Assembly (NCBI GenBank): GCA_964653595.1
Contig: CAZZHH010000029.1
Location: 1-40,678, forward strand
Length of the DNA stretch: 40,678 bases
Origin: JBAXTE01 sp964653595
GTDB lineage: Bacteria > Bacteroidota > Bacteroidia > Bacteroidales > WCHB1-69
Direction: 5' to 3'
The position numbers and the translations under genes were made by a program. Below the pieces are notes generated by a model. That model saw nothing but the letters and a program-made list of their open reading frames with translations, did no database searches and was not told where the DNA came from. Position 1 is the first letter of the stretch. The number at the start of each line of letters is the position of its first letter. Below, piece after piece: positions 17,081 through 24,951 of the stretch.

Positions 17081-18337
17081 ATGAATAATAAACTACAATA
17101 TATAGAAAAACGCCTGCAAGGTGCTGAAGTGCAGTGGAAATCGCTGGGCGAAGTGGCGGAGTTAAGCCGTGGACGTGTAATGTCCAAAGAGTATTTAGCA
17201 GAAAATTCTGGAGTTTATCCAGTTTATAGTTCTCAAACAGCTATTAATGGAGAAATAGGAAAGATAACATCTTTTGATTATGAAGGCGAATTTATCACTT
17301 GGACAACTGATGGTGCAAATGCTGGTACAGTTTTTCACAGGAAAGGCAAATTTTCTATTACTAATGTTTGTGGATTAATAAAAATTAAAGATTTAAATAA
17401 GTTAAACTATAAATTTTTATTTTATTGGCTTTCAATAGAAGCAAAAAAATACGTTTACTCTGGAATGGGAAATCCTAAATTAATGAGTAATCAAATAGAA
17501 AAGCTCCTCATCCCCATTCCCCCGCTACCCATCCAAGCCGAAATAGTGCGTATTCTCGACACCTTTACCGAGCTTACAGCCGAGCTTACAGCCGAGCTTA
17601 CAGCCCGTAAAAAACAGTACAACTACTATCGCGAGCAGTTGCTGGCGTTCAATGGTCTGAACCTTGATTCTCACGATTTAAAGGATTCTCAGGATACGGT
17701 GGTGTGGAAGACGTTGGGGGAAATTGGGGAATTAGTTAGAGGTAATGGATTACCAAAAACAGACTTTACCGAAACAGGGATACCTGCGATTCATTATGGG
17801 CAAATTTATACTTACTATAAAACGTTTACAACAGAAACTAAATCTTTTGTTTCGCCTGAAACAGCCTTGAAATTAAAAAAGGTTGATACTGGCGATGTTG
17901 TCATTACTAATACAAGTGAGAACTTAGAAGATGTTGGAAAGGCAGTAGTTTATCTAGGAAAACAACAAGCAGTTACCGGAGGTCATGCAACAATCATAAA
18001 ACCATCAAAAGATATTTTAGGAAAATTCATTGCATATTTTACACAAACAGAAGGTTTTGCCAGTCAAAAACGGAAATTAGCAAAGGGAACAAAAGTAATT
18101 GATGTTTCCGCAATTGATATGGCTAAAATTAGAATCCCAGTTCCTTCTCTCGCCGAGCAATCCCGCATTGTTTCCATTCTCGATAAATTCGACACCCTCA
18201 CCACCTCTATTAGCGAAGGGTTGCCACGGGAAATTGAGTTGCGTAGGAAGCAGTACGAGTATTATAGGGATAGGTTGCTTAGTTTCTCAACCACGAAAGA
18301 CACGAAAAACACGAAAGATTGGAAAGACACAATATAA
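17081..18337 (+). CDS. hsdS: Type I restriction-modification specificity subunit HsdS
   Basis: A 418-residue subunit that reads the two halves of the DNA target for the methylase and the nuclease complex. It has the usual two-fold plan: a target recognition domain at about 15-150 ('WKSLGEVAELSRG' to 'IPIPPLPIQAEIVRILDTF'), a central conserved helix with three TAEL-type repeats and 'ARKKQYNYYREQLL', a second recognition domain at about 205-365 ('WKTLGEIGELVRG' to 'PVPSLAEQSRIVSILDKF'), and a distal helix ending 'RRKQYEYYRDRLLSF'. The central linker also contains about 14 residues ('GLNLDSHDLKDSQD') coded by a dispersed repeat. The last 15 residues ('TTKDTKNTKDWKDTI') are coded by another repeat and are probably foreign to the family. 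The two recognition domains differ, so a split, asymmetric target is expected. Confidence 0.93.
   Translation: MNNKLQYIEKRLQGAEVQWKSLGEVAELSRGRVMSKEYLAENSGVYPVYSSQTAINGEIGKITSFDYEGEFITWTTDGANAGTVFHRKGKFSITNVCGLIKIKDLNKLNYKFLFYWLSIEAKKYVYSGMGNPKLMSNQIEKLLIPIPPLPIQAEIVRILDTFTELTAELTAELTARKKQYNYYREQLLAFNGLNLDSHDLKDSQDTVVWKTLGEIGELVRGNGLPKTDFTETGIPAIHYGQIYTYYKTFTTETKSFVSPETALKLKKVDTGDVVITNTSENLEDVGKAVVYLGKQQAVTGGHATIIKPSKDILGKFIAYFTQTEGFASQKRKLAKGTKVIDVSAIDMAKIRIPVPSLAEQSRIVSILDKFDTLTTSISEGLPREIELRRKQYEYYRDRLLSFSTTKDTKNTKDWKDTI
17570..17605 (+). repeat. Three tandem 12-bp TAEL-encoding repeats in hsdS
   Basis: GAGCTTACAGCC occurs three times head to tail with no mismatch and encodes 'ELTAELTAELTA' in the central helix of HsdS. 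In the EcoR124 family, two versus three copies of an equivalent TAEL unit change the spacer between the two half-sites by one base. Slippage here would stay in frame and could change specificity. Confidence 0.85.
17655..17687 (+). repeat. In-frame half of the palindromic element inside hsdS
   Basis: GTCTGAACCTTGATT at 17655-17669 is identical to the inverse of the right arm of the element at 16965-17049 (bases 17035-17049), and the likeness goes on through GATTT and AGGATT. It is translated as part of the linker between the two HsdS halves. Confidence 0.6.
18290..18317 (+). repeat. Left CACGAAAG inverted repeat flanking the GxxExxY gene
   Basis: Short tandem units of the type CACGAAAG (ACCACGAAAGACACGAAA...) match the inverse complement of 18734-18762 at 24 of 29 positions. 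The repeat is read as the last codons of hsdS ('TTKDTKNTKD'). Confidence 0.7.
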
Positions 18338-18351
18338 AAAACATTTTAAAC

Positions 18352-18732
18352 ATGACGGATACCATAATTTATAAAGAAGAATCGTATGCCATACAAGGTG
18401 CCGTATTTGATGTATATCGTGAAATGGGCTGTGGCTTTTTAGAAGCGGTTTATCAGGAATGTCTCGAAAAAGAACTCTTCGCCCGAAATATCCCTTTTAT
18501 AGCTCAGCCCGAACTAAAATTGTGGTACAAAGGGGAAAGGCTAAACCAAAGGTATAAACCAGATATTATTTGCTATGATAAAATAATTGTTGAACTTAAA
18601 GCCGTAAAACAAATTGCTCCAGAGCACGAAGCACAACTTATTAATTACCTGAAAGCCACTGAAATGAAACTAGGTTTGTTAATCAATTTTGGAACCTATC
18701 CCAAAGTGATGATTAAAAGATTAGCACTTTGA
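18352..18732 (+). CDS. GxxExxY protein (PD-(D/E)xK-like)
   Basis: A 126-residue protein. The naming motif GxxExxY is present as 'GFLEAVY' after 'VYREMGC', and a PD-(D/E)xK-like core follows: Asp in 'YKPDIICYDK' and ELK in 'IIVELKAVKQI'. The C-terminus 'GLLINFGTYPKVMIKRLAL' is typical of the family. The biochemical role is not established; nuclease folds of this size can be inactive or act on nucleic acids. I take the ATG at 18352; a TTG 33 bases upstream lies in the hsdS end. The gene is bounded by an inverted pair of CACGAAAG repeats and sits between hsdS and hsdR, where such a gene is not a normal part of a type I system. It is therefore most likely a passenger of a small mobile unit. Confidence 0.9.
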   Translation: MTDTIIYKEESYAIQGAVFDVYREMGCGFLEAVYQECLEKELFARNIPFIAQPELKLWYKGERLNQRYKPDIICYDKIIVELKAVKQIAPEHEAQLINYLKATEMKLGLLINFGTYPKVMIKRLAL

Positions 18733-18733
18733 T

Positions 18734-18762
18734 CTTTTCGTGCCTTTCGTGCCTTTCGTGGT
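18734..18762 (-). repeat. Right CACGAAAG inverted repeat flanking the GxxExxY gene
   Basis: CTTTTCGTGCCTTTCGTG followed by CCTTTCGTGGT is the inverted partner of 18290-18317. It begins immediately after the GxxExxY stop and ends 19 bases before the hsdR ATG. It contains an in-frame GTG at 18740, which is a less likely hsdR start than the ATG at 18782. Confidence 0.7.
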
Positions 18763-18781
18763 AAAAATAAAAATAACAAAA

Positions 18782-21700
18782 ATGACAACATACAACCCAA
18801 TAGCAGAAACAAACAACTTCATCGTTCTCGACTCGTTCACAAAGTATTCAGTGGCAAACGAGCCGCCTGCCTCATTTCAATCAGAGGCGTCGCTGGAGCG
18901 CGAGTTTATCAACGATCTTACCAACCTGGGGTACGAAAACCCCACGAGCCTAACTACGCCCCAAGCCATGTTGGCAAATGTGCGGGCACAGCTGCAATCG
19001 CTTAATAACATGGTGTTTTCCGATGGTGAATGGACTCGGTTTGTAGAAGAATATCTTGACAAGCCAAGCGATAACCTTGTTGAGAAATCGCGCAAAATAC
19101 ACGACAACTACATTCACGATTTCGTTTTCGACGATGGGCATATCCAAAACATCTACCTGGTCGATAAAAAGAACATTGCACGCAACAAAGTGCAGGTAAT
19201 TTCGCAATTCGAGCAAAAAGGAACGCACGCCAACCGCTACGATGTTACCATTCTTGTAAATGGCTTGCCTTTGGTGCAGGTTGAACTCAAAAAACGCGGG
19301 GTTGCCATTCGCGAAGCGTTTAATCAGGTTCACCGGTATTCAAAAGAAAGTTATAACAGCCGCAACTCGCTCTTTAAATACATTCAACTATTTGTAATAT
19401 CGAACGGTACCGACAGCCGCTATTTTGCCAATACCACCAAGCGCGATAAAAACAGCTTCGACTTTAGCATGAACTGGGCAATGGCCGACAATAAATTGAT
19501 TAAAGACCTCAAAGATTTTACAAGCACCTTTTTCCAGAAAAAAACGCTGCTCGAAGTATTGCTAAAGTATTCAGTATTCGATACTAGCGACACGCTGCTG
19601 GTTATGCGGCCGTACCAAATTGCAGCTACCGAACGTATGTTGTGGAAAATTGAGAGTTCGTACCTGGCAAAAAAATGGTCGTGCCCCGAAGGTGGCGGCT
19701 ACATTTGGCACACCACAGGTTCGGGCAAAACACTCACCAGTTTTAAAGCGGCTCGCTTGGCCACACACCTCGATTTTATCGATAAGGTATTCTTTGTGGT
19801 CGACCGTAAAGACCTCGACTTTCAAACCATGAAAGAATACCAACGATTTTCGCCCGATAGTGTGAACGGCTCCGAGAGTACAGCCGGACTGAAGCGGAAT
19901 ATTGAAAAAGACGACAATAAAATTATTGTAACCACTATTCAGAAGCTGAACAACCTCATGAAAACGGAGGGTGCTTTGGCTATTTATCAAAAGCAAGTGG
20001 TTTTCATTTTCGACGAATGCCACCGCTCGCAATTTGGCGAAGCACAAAAGAACCTGAACAAAAAGTTTAAAAAATACTATCAATTCGGATTTACCGGAAC
20101 GCCCATCTTTCCACAAAATGCGTTGGGTGCCGAAACTACTGCAAGCGTGTTCGGCAGGGAACTGCACTCGTATGTAATTACCGATGCCATTCGCGACGAT
20201 AAAGTGCTGAAATTCAAAGTCGATTATAACGATGTTCGTCCACTGTTTAAGAGCATCGAAACCGAAATAGACGAGAAAAAACTGAGTGCAGCCGAAAACA
20301 AAACGGCTTTGCTGCACCCTGCCCGAATAAAGGAAATATCGCAATACATTTTGCAGAATTTCAGGCTAAAAACCCACAGAAGCCAAGGAAGCAACAAAGG
20401 CTTTAACGCCATGTTTGCCGTAAGCAGTGTCGATGCTGCCAAATGTTATTACGAGGAGTTGAACAACCTGCAAAAAGAGAGCGAAAAGCCGCTTAAAATT
20501 GCAACCATCTTCTCATTTGCAGCCAACGAAGAGCAGAGCGCCATTGGCGATATTGCAGACGAAGGCTTCGAACCATCGGCAATGGACGTTAGTGCCAAAG
20601 AGTTTTTAACCAAAGCAATCGACGACTACAACGCCCTATTCAAAATGAATTGTGGCATTGATGGCAATGGTTTTCAAGACTACTACCGCGACCTAGCCAA
20701 GCGTGTAAAAAACAAAGAGGTTGACCTGATTATTGTCGTGGGCATGTTCCTCACCGGGTTCGATGCTCCAAAGCTCAACACGCTGTTTGTTGATAAGAAT
20801 TTGCGTTTTCATGGTTTAATCCAAGCCTTTTCGCGAACAAATAGAATTTATGATGCCACAAAAACCTTTGGTAACATTGTAACATTCCGCGATTTAGAGA
20901 CAGCAACCATCGATGCCATTACCCTTTTTGGCGATAGCAATACCAAAAACGTGGTGCTCGAAAAGAGCTACAAAGAGTATTTGGAGGGCTTTACCGACAT
21001 TGCCTCAGGCGAAGCACGACGTGGATACGTTGAAATAGTAAAAGAGTTAAATGAGAAATTCCCGAATCCTGACCAAATTGAACAGGAAAAGGACAAAAAA
21101 GAGTTTGCAAAACTGTTTGGCGAATACTTACGGATAGAAAACATACTTCAGAATTACGATGAATTCAACAAACTCAAAGCGTTGCAAACAATCGACAGAA
21201 ATAACCCTGAAGCTATCGAGGCATTTAAAGAAACTCAATTTGTAAGCGATGAAGAGCTAGCCTCCATGCAACAGGTTGAATTGCTGAAAGACCGAACCGT
21301 ACAAGATTATCGTTCAACGTATAACGACATTCGCGACTGGTTGCGGCGTGAAAAAAGTGGGAAAGAAACAGAGGAATCCTCCATCGACTGGGACGATGTG
21401 GTGTTTGAGGTTGACCTGTTGAAATCGCAAGAAATAAACCTCGATTACATTCTTGAATTGATTTTTGAACACAACAAAAAAACAAAAGATAAAGTTGCTT
21501 TAGTTGAAGAAGTTCGACGGGTTATTCGCGCAAGTATTGGAAACAGAGCCAAAGAAAGCTTGGTTGTTGATTTTATCAACGAAACTGACCTCGATTCCAT
21601 TCAAGACAAAGCAACTATAATAGAATCATTTTTTGTGTACGCACAAAGCAAGCAAAAGGCGGAAGCATTAGAATTAATTGCAGAAGAAAATTTGAACGAA

Positions 21701-21889
21701 GAAGCAGCAAAGCGATATATAACCGCTTCGTTAAAACGCGAATATGCCACTGAAACCGGTACAGAACTGAATGCACTTTTACCGAAAATGAGTCCATTAA
21801 ATCCGCAATATTTGACCAAAAAGCAGAGTGTTTTTCAAAAGTTGGTTTCGTTTGTTGAGAAGTTTAAAGGAGTAGGTGGTCGGTTGTAA
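18782..21889 (+). CDS. hsdR: Type I restriction enzyme HsdR (endonuclease and translocase)
   Basis: A 1035-residue motor and nuclease subunit that pulls in unmethylated DNA and cuts it away from the site. The N-terminal nuclease domain shows the PD-(D/E)xK residues D154 ('NRYDVTILVNG') and E168-x-K170 ('VQVELKKRG'). The helicase-like motor has Walker A 'HTTGSGKTLTSFKAA' with K316, the DECH box 'FIFDECHRSQFGE' (D411), 'GFTGTPIF', and the RecA-2 motifs 'VGMFLTGFDAPKLNTLFVDK' and 'LIQAFSRTNRI'. The C-terminal helical part meets the methylase. Length and order are those of the EcoR124I-like (type IC) group. The ATG start keeps the family N-terminus ('MTTYNPIAETNNFIVLDSFT') and avoids codons in the repeat upstream. 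No frame break is seen, so the system may be active. Confidence 0.96.
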   Translation: MTTYNPIAETNNFIVLDSFTKYSVANEPPASFQSEASLEREFINDLTNLGYENPTSLTTPQAMLANVRAQLQSLNNMVFSDGEWTRFVEEYLDKPSDNLVEKSRKIHDNYIHDFVFDDGHIQNIYLVDKKNIARNKVQVISQFEQKGTHANRYDVTILVNGLPLVQVELKKRGVAIREAFNQVHRYSKESYNSRNSLFKYIQLFVISNGTDSRYFANTTKRDKNSFDFSMNWAMADNKLIKDLKDFTSTFFQKKTLLEVLLKYSVFDTSDTLLVMRPYQIAATERMLWKIESSYLAKKWSCPEGGGYIWHTTGSGKTLTSFKAARLATHLDFIDKVFFVVDRKDLDFQTMKEYQRFSPDSVNGSESTAGLKRNIEKDDNKIIVTTIQKLNNLMKTEGALAIYQKQVVFIFDECHRSQFGEAQKNLNKKFKKYYQFGFTGTPIFPQNALGAETTASVFGRELHSYVITDAIRDDKVLKFKVDYNDVRPLFKSIETEIDEKKLSAAENKTALLHPARIKEISQYILQNFRLKTHRSQGSNKGFNAMFAVSSVDAAKCYYEELNNLQKESEKPLKIATIFSFAANEEQSAIGDIADEGFEPSAMDVSAKEFLTKAIDDYNALFKMNCGIDGNGFQDYYRDLAKRVKNKEVDLIIVVGMFLTGFDAPKLNTLFVDKNLRFHGLIQAFSRTNRIYDATKTFGNIVTFRDLETATIDAITLFGDSNTKNVVLEKSYKEYLEGFTDIASGEARRGYVEIVKELNEKFPNPDQIEQEKDKKEFAKLFGEYLRIENILQNYDEFNKLKALQTIDRNNPEAIEAFKETQFVSDEELASMQQVELLKDRTVQDYRSTYNDIRDWLRREKSGKETEESSIDWDDVVFEVDLLKSQEINLDYILELIFEHNKKTKDKVALVEEVRRVIRASIGNRAKESLVVDFINETDLDSIQDKATIIESFFVYAQSKQKAEALELIAEENLNEEAAKRYITASLKREYATETGTELNALLPKMSPLNPQYLTKKQSVFQKLVSFVEKFKGVGGRL

Positions 21890-21956
21890 CAAAAAAACTA
21901 GCCTTTTTGCAAATCTTAACATCCTCCTTTTAGGTCGGTTTTAGGAATAATCACAA

Positions 21957-21995
21957 ATTGCTCCATTTATAAAACAAATATCGCATTTCGATTGT
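21957..21995. repeat. Right 39-bp direct repeat of the restriction island (putative attR)
   Basis: Identical over 39 bases and in the same orientation to 13962-14000. It lies 67 bases after hsdR and 47 bases before tspO, and no gene covers it here. Confidence 0.8.
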
Positions 21996-22042
21996 TTTAG
22001 TATAATAGCTGATTCTTCATTTATAAAAAGCTTTTTTGTTTT

Positions 22043-22516
22043 ATGAAAATCAAAAACACATTCAAGTTAATTGTATCCTTGGCTCTTCCTCTAGGCCTTG
22101 GTGCAATTGCGGGTCTTTTTACAGCAGAAGCAGTCCCCGAATGGTATGCCTTGTTAAACAAACCCTTCTTTAACCCTCCTAGTTTTGTTTTTGGACCTGT
22201 GTGGACTATTCTCTATCTTTTATTAGGGTTTTCATTCTATTTAATCTGGTCAAAACCTAAAAGCAAAATTCGCACGGTTTCGATAGCAATCTATTTTGTG
22301 CAATTGTTGTTAAATTTTGCTTGGAGTTTTCTCTTCTTTTACTTCCACACAATTGGCTTAGCTCTAGTAGATATCATCTTTTTAATGGTTAGCATTGTGA
22401 TAATGTTGATCCTATTTTTTAAAATCAATCCCCTAGCAAGTTATCTCAATATCCCGTATCTTCTATGGGTAATTTTCGCCACTGCATTAAACGCTGCCTA
22501 TTTGAATTTAAATTAA
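22043..22516 (+). CDS. tspO: TspO/MBR family tryptophan-rich sensory protein
   Basis: A 157-residue membrane protein with five hydrophobic helices. Family marks are 'LGAIAGLFTAEAVPEWYALL', 'NKPFFNPPSFVFGPVWTILY', 'LLLGFSFYLIW', 'LLNFAWSFLFFYF' and the final 'WVIFATALNAAYLNLN'. TspO proteins bind porphyrins and sterols; in bacteria they influence tetrapyrrole levels and stress or light responses, and their exact job is debated. The gene is complete, with the ATG after 'cttttttgtttt'. It lies just outside the restriction island and was probably next to the DUF6265-like gene before the insertion. Its possible tie with the cobalamin sensor earlier in the window is only thematic. Confidence 0.94.
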   Translation: MKIKNTFKLIVSLALPLGLGAIAGLFTAEAVPEWYALLNKPFFNPPSFVFGPVWTILYLLLGFSFYLIWSKPKSKIRTVSIAIYFVQLLLNFAWSFLFFYFHTIGLALVDIIFLMVSIVIMLILFFKINPLASYLNIPYLLWVIFATALNAAYLNLN

Positions 22517-22554
22517 AACGCTATATCATTTTTTATCTAAAAAAACCTAACTAA

Positions 22555-22962
22555 ATGGAAATGAAAAAATTAAACACATTTGTTTTTTTGTTGTTTCCAA
22601 TCTGTGCTCTTGGGCAAAACGAGCTTACCGTGCAAATTAACTCATTGCGAAACAACGTTGGTGTAGTTCAATTTGAAATACAAACAGAAAAGGAAATATC
22701 CATCGGAGCATACACCTTATCGATAGAAAACAAAAGAAGCAAGATAACTATTAAGAACTTAAAACCTGGAAAATACATCTTTAAATATTTTCACGATGAA
22801 AATAAAAATAAAAAAATGGATTCAAACTGGCTTGGAATTCCTACCGAAGGGTATGGGTTTTCAAACAATGCCAAGGGTCTTTTCGGACCGCCATCGATAA
22901 AGGAGACCATTTTTGAATTAAAAAGTACCGCAACTTATGTTTGCACTCCTATATATTACTAA
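22555..22962 (+). CDS. Secreted DUF2141 protein
   Basis: A 135-residue protein with a signal peptide (about residues 1-21, ending 'CALGQ'). The mature domain has the DUF2141 pattern: an early strand 'LTVQINSLRNNVGVVQF', 'LKPGKYIFKYFHDENKNKKM', 'NWLGIPTEGYGFSNNAKG' and 'FGPPSIKETIF'. The 'HDENxNxKxD' string resembles a calcium-binding loop, but binding has not been shown for the family. The function is unknown. It starts 38 bases after tspO and may share a message with it. A second ATG two codons in is an equally good start. Confidence 0.88.
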   Translation: MEMKKLNTFVFLLFPICALGQNELTVQINSLRNNVGVVQFEIQTEKEISIGAYTLSIENKRSKITIKNLKPGKYIFKYFHDENKNKKMDSNWLGIPTEGYGFSNNAKGLFGPPSIKETIFELKSTATYVCTPIYY

Positions 22963-22999
22963 ATTTACGAAAAAAATTACAAATTATAAATAAAAAATC

Positions 23000-23007
23000 T
23001 ATCTTTG
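23000..23007 (+). promoter_or_regulatory. -7 element for the envelope transport operon
   Basis: TATCTTTG, a perfect -7 match, lies 62 bases before the ATG of the beta-barrel gene. No TTG stands at the -33 position, so the match is partial. Confidence 0.45.
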
Positions 23008-23069
23008 CTATATTTCCAAGGCAGTTAACCTAATTTGATCAAACTTCAAATATAAGTAATACACAGTGA

Positions 23070-24230
23070 ATGAAGACTAAGTACATTTTTACGTGTATTT
23101 CAACCCTATTCCTATTATTATCCTCTTGTTTCGGGCAAGATTCAACTAGCAAATTATCAGATACTTTAATATTTCACGGGCAAATATCGAGCTGGGGAAA
23201 CTATAATTTTAATTCTAAATTTCATACAAAAATTGGGGTTAGATACATTCCAACACTAGAGTACGATATCCAATTTCCTCAAAAAAAATTAATAGACTTC
23301 GAATTAGCAGCAAATATAAGTGGAGAGATTACCTCACATCTTTTCGATTCTGCAAATATAGTTGGATTTATTCAACCATACAGAGGATGGGCTCGCTATT
23401 CAACTCCACAGATGGAATTTCGTATAGGACTTCAAAAAATAGATTTCGGATCCTCTACCTTGTTGCGCCCTCTGCAATGGTTCAACCAAATAGATCCACG
23501 CGATCCTCTCAGATTAACTCAAGGAGTATATGGTTTTTTGGGAAGATACTACTTTGTAAATAATGCAAATGTTTGGCTTTGGGTGTTGTATGGCAACGAT
23601 AAAATAAGAGGATTAGAAGCTATCGAAACAAATCAAAAAATACCAGAAATGGGCGGTAGAGTGCAAATACCAACTAAAAAAGGGGAAATTGCATTTTCCT
23701 ATCATCACCGAACTGCTAACGGTTCAGCTCTAATGCAATCGCCATATTTTAATCAAATTCCAGAAGATCGATTCGGGTTTGACGGAAAATGGGATTTAAA
23801 AATAGGAGTTTGGTTGGAAGCAAGTCACACAATAAAACATAAAAAAATAGGGTTACTTACCAATCAAAATCTGTTAAACCTAGGCTTAGATTATACTTTT
23901 GGTGTTGGAAATGGTATAAACATCATCGCAGAGCACCTTATCATCTCCAACGGGATAAATACATTCAACCTAAACTATACCCAAAACATTTCGGCTACCA
24001 CTATTTCTTATCCCCTTGGATTGTTTGACAACATCAGTGGAATAATGTATTTTAAATGGGATTCTAACGCATGGTCATTCTACTTAAACTACTCCCATCA
24101 ATTTAAAAAAATCACAGGATATGTGATGCCATACTTCAACTCAGACAAAATGGAAGAATTAAATAAAAGCGAGCTTTTACAAACATATCAAGGACACGGA
24201 ATTCGAATTATGATAGTATACAATCATTAA
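23070..24230 (+). CDS. Putative outer-membrane beta-barrel of an ABC export operon
   Basis: A 386-residue protein with a signal peptide (about 1-22; 'LLSSCFGQ', where the Cys might also make it a lipoprotein). The rest is rich in alternating amphipathic strands and aromatic belts: 'LIFHGQISSWGNYNF', 'FIQPYRGWARYSTPQMEFRI', 'LQKIDFGSSTLLRPLQWF', 'NANVWLWVLYGND' and 'AWSFYLNYSHQFKKITGYVM'. 'NQIDPRDPLRLTQGVYGFLG' resembles a block seen in porin-like proteins beside FtsX/LolA-like transport genes. It is the first gene of a five-gene operon (10 bases to the ATPase). It probably forms the outer-membrane end of an envelope-spanning path. The substrate is unknown, and the barrel assignment rests on pattern only. 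Confidence 0.7.
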   Translation: MKTKYIFTCISTLFLLLSSCFGQDSTSKLSDTLIFHGQISSWGNYNFNSKFHTKIGVRYIPTLEYDIQFPQKKLIDFELAANISGEITSHLFDSANIVGFIQPYRGWARYSTPQMEFRIGLQKIDFGSSTLLRPLQWFNQIDPRDPLRLTQGVYGFLGRYYFVNNANVWLWVLYGNDKIRGLEAIETNQKIPEMGGRVQIPTKKGEIAFSYHHRTANGSALMQSPYFNQIPEDRFGFDGKWDLKIGVWLEASHTIKHKKIGLLTNQNLLNLGLDYTFGVGNGINIIAEHLIISNGINTFNLNYTQNISATTISYPLGLFDNISGIMYFKWDSNAWSFYLNYSHQFKKITGYVMPYFNSDKMEELNKSELLQTYQGHGIRIMIVYNH

Positions 24231-24240
24231 AAATATAACA

Positions 24241-24951
24241 ATGAATGAAAAAATTATAACTCTAAACAAATTAACCAAACGGTTTCCAATTGGCGTAGGG
24301 GAATTCACAGCCTTACAGGATATAAATCTCTCATTTGAAAGAGGTGAATTTGCTGGAATCGTAGGGCCAAGTGGATCGGGAAAAACCACTTTGCTAAACA
24401 TCATTGGATCTCTTGATAAACCCTCTGAAGGATCGGCAATAGTGATGAATCATGACATTTCATCGCTCACTCACAAAGAGTCCGCAATGCTTCGCAATAA
24501 GCACATTGGATTTATCTTTCAGGTTTATAATTTATTGCCAGTATATACTGTTTTCGAAAATGTAGAATTTGTATTAATTCTTCAAAACATAAGCAGTAGA
24601 GAGCGAAAAAAAATGGTCATGGAAGCCCTTGAGTGGGTAGGATTAGCGGATATGGCAAACAAAAAACCATCCAAACTGTCGGGAGGCGAAGGTCAAAGGG
24701 TAGCCATAGCCAGAGCGATGGTAAAACATCCAAGTTTAGTCTTAGCAGATGAACCCACCGCAAACTTAGATGCAAAAAATGCGCACTCTATCATACAAAC
24801 CATGAAAAATTTAAACAGAGAATTTAACACCACTTTTCTTTTTTCCACACACGACGAAAAAGTGATGAGCTATTTGGATCGTATGATTCATTTAGAAGAT
24901 GGTAAAGTAGCTAGAGACGAAATTATAAACTTAAAATCAGCACCTTTATGA
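24241..24951 (+). CDS. ABC transporter ATPase, LolD/MacB type
   Basis: A 236-residue ATPase with all motor motifs: Walker A 'GPSGSGKTTLLNIIGSLD', Q-loop 'IGFIFQVYNLLPVYTVFENV', signature 'LSGGEGQRVAIARAM', Walker B 'LVLADEPTANLD' and the switch His in 'LFSTHDEKVM'. These mark the LolD/MacB/FtsE branch, whose partners are FtsX-like permeases that move lipids, lipoproteins or peptides out of the inner membrane and do not import solutes. The signature has GEGQ in place of the common GEQQ. Its stop overlaps the start of the first permease by 4 bases (ATGA), which implies tight coupling. Confidence 0.95.
   Translation: MNEKIITLNKLTKRFPIGVGEFTALQDINLSFERGEFAGIVGPSGSGKTTLLNIIGSLDKPSEGSAIVMNHDISSLTHKESAMLRNKHIGFIFQVYNLLPVYTVFENVEFVLILQNISSRERKKMVMEALEWVGLADMANKKPSKLSGGEGQRVAIARAMVKHPSLVLADEPTANLDAKNAHSIIQTMKNLNREFNTTFLFSTHDEKVMSYLDRMIHLEDGKVARDEIINLKSAPL

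Larger units (their letters stand above)
13962..21995. mobile_element. Type I restriction-modification island bounded by direct repeats
   Basis: About 8.0 kb between and including two perfect 39-bp direct repeats. It holds hsdM, rhuM, an hsdS fragment, hsdS, a GxxExxY gene and hsdR, all on the plus strand behind one promoter. The hsdM and hsdR coding sequences are visibly richer in G+C and use more C/G-ending codons than genes on either side, while rhuM and parts of hsdS are closer to the local composition, so the island is mosaic. No integrase, transposase or plasmid gene is present, so it either moves with help from elsewhere or has lost its recombinase. Before insertion, the DUF6265-like gene would have been followed directly by tspO. 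Confidence 0.7.

Noticed and set aside
18290..18762. CRISPR-like repeats (CACGAAAG units)
   Set aside because: Units are contiguous, very short and occur in two inverted blocks without spacers. There are no cas genes.
18740..18781. Upstream GTG start for hsdR
   Set aside because: The added residues are coded by the dispersed CACGAAAG repeat and are not typical of HsdR. The ATG at 18782 gives the family N-terminus.
19571..20344. 257-codon open frame on the minus strand inside hsdR
   Set aside because: It is fully contained in hsdR, whose motifs are intact. The antisense product has no recognisable domain and is explained by the G+C-rich codon use of hsdR.
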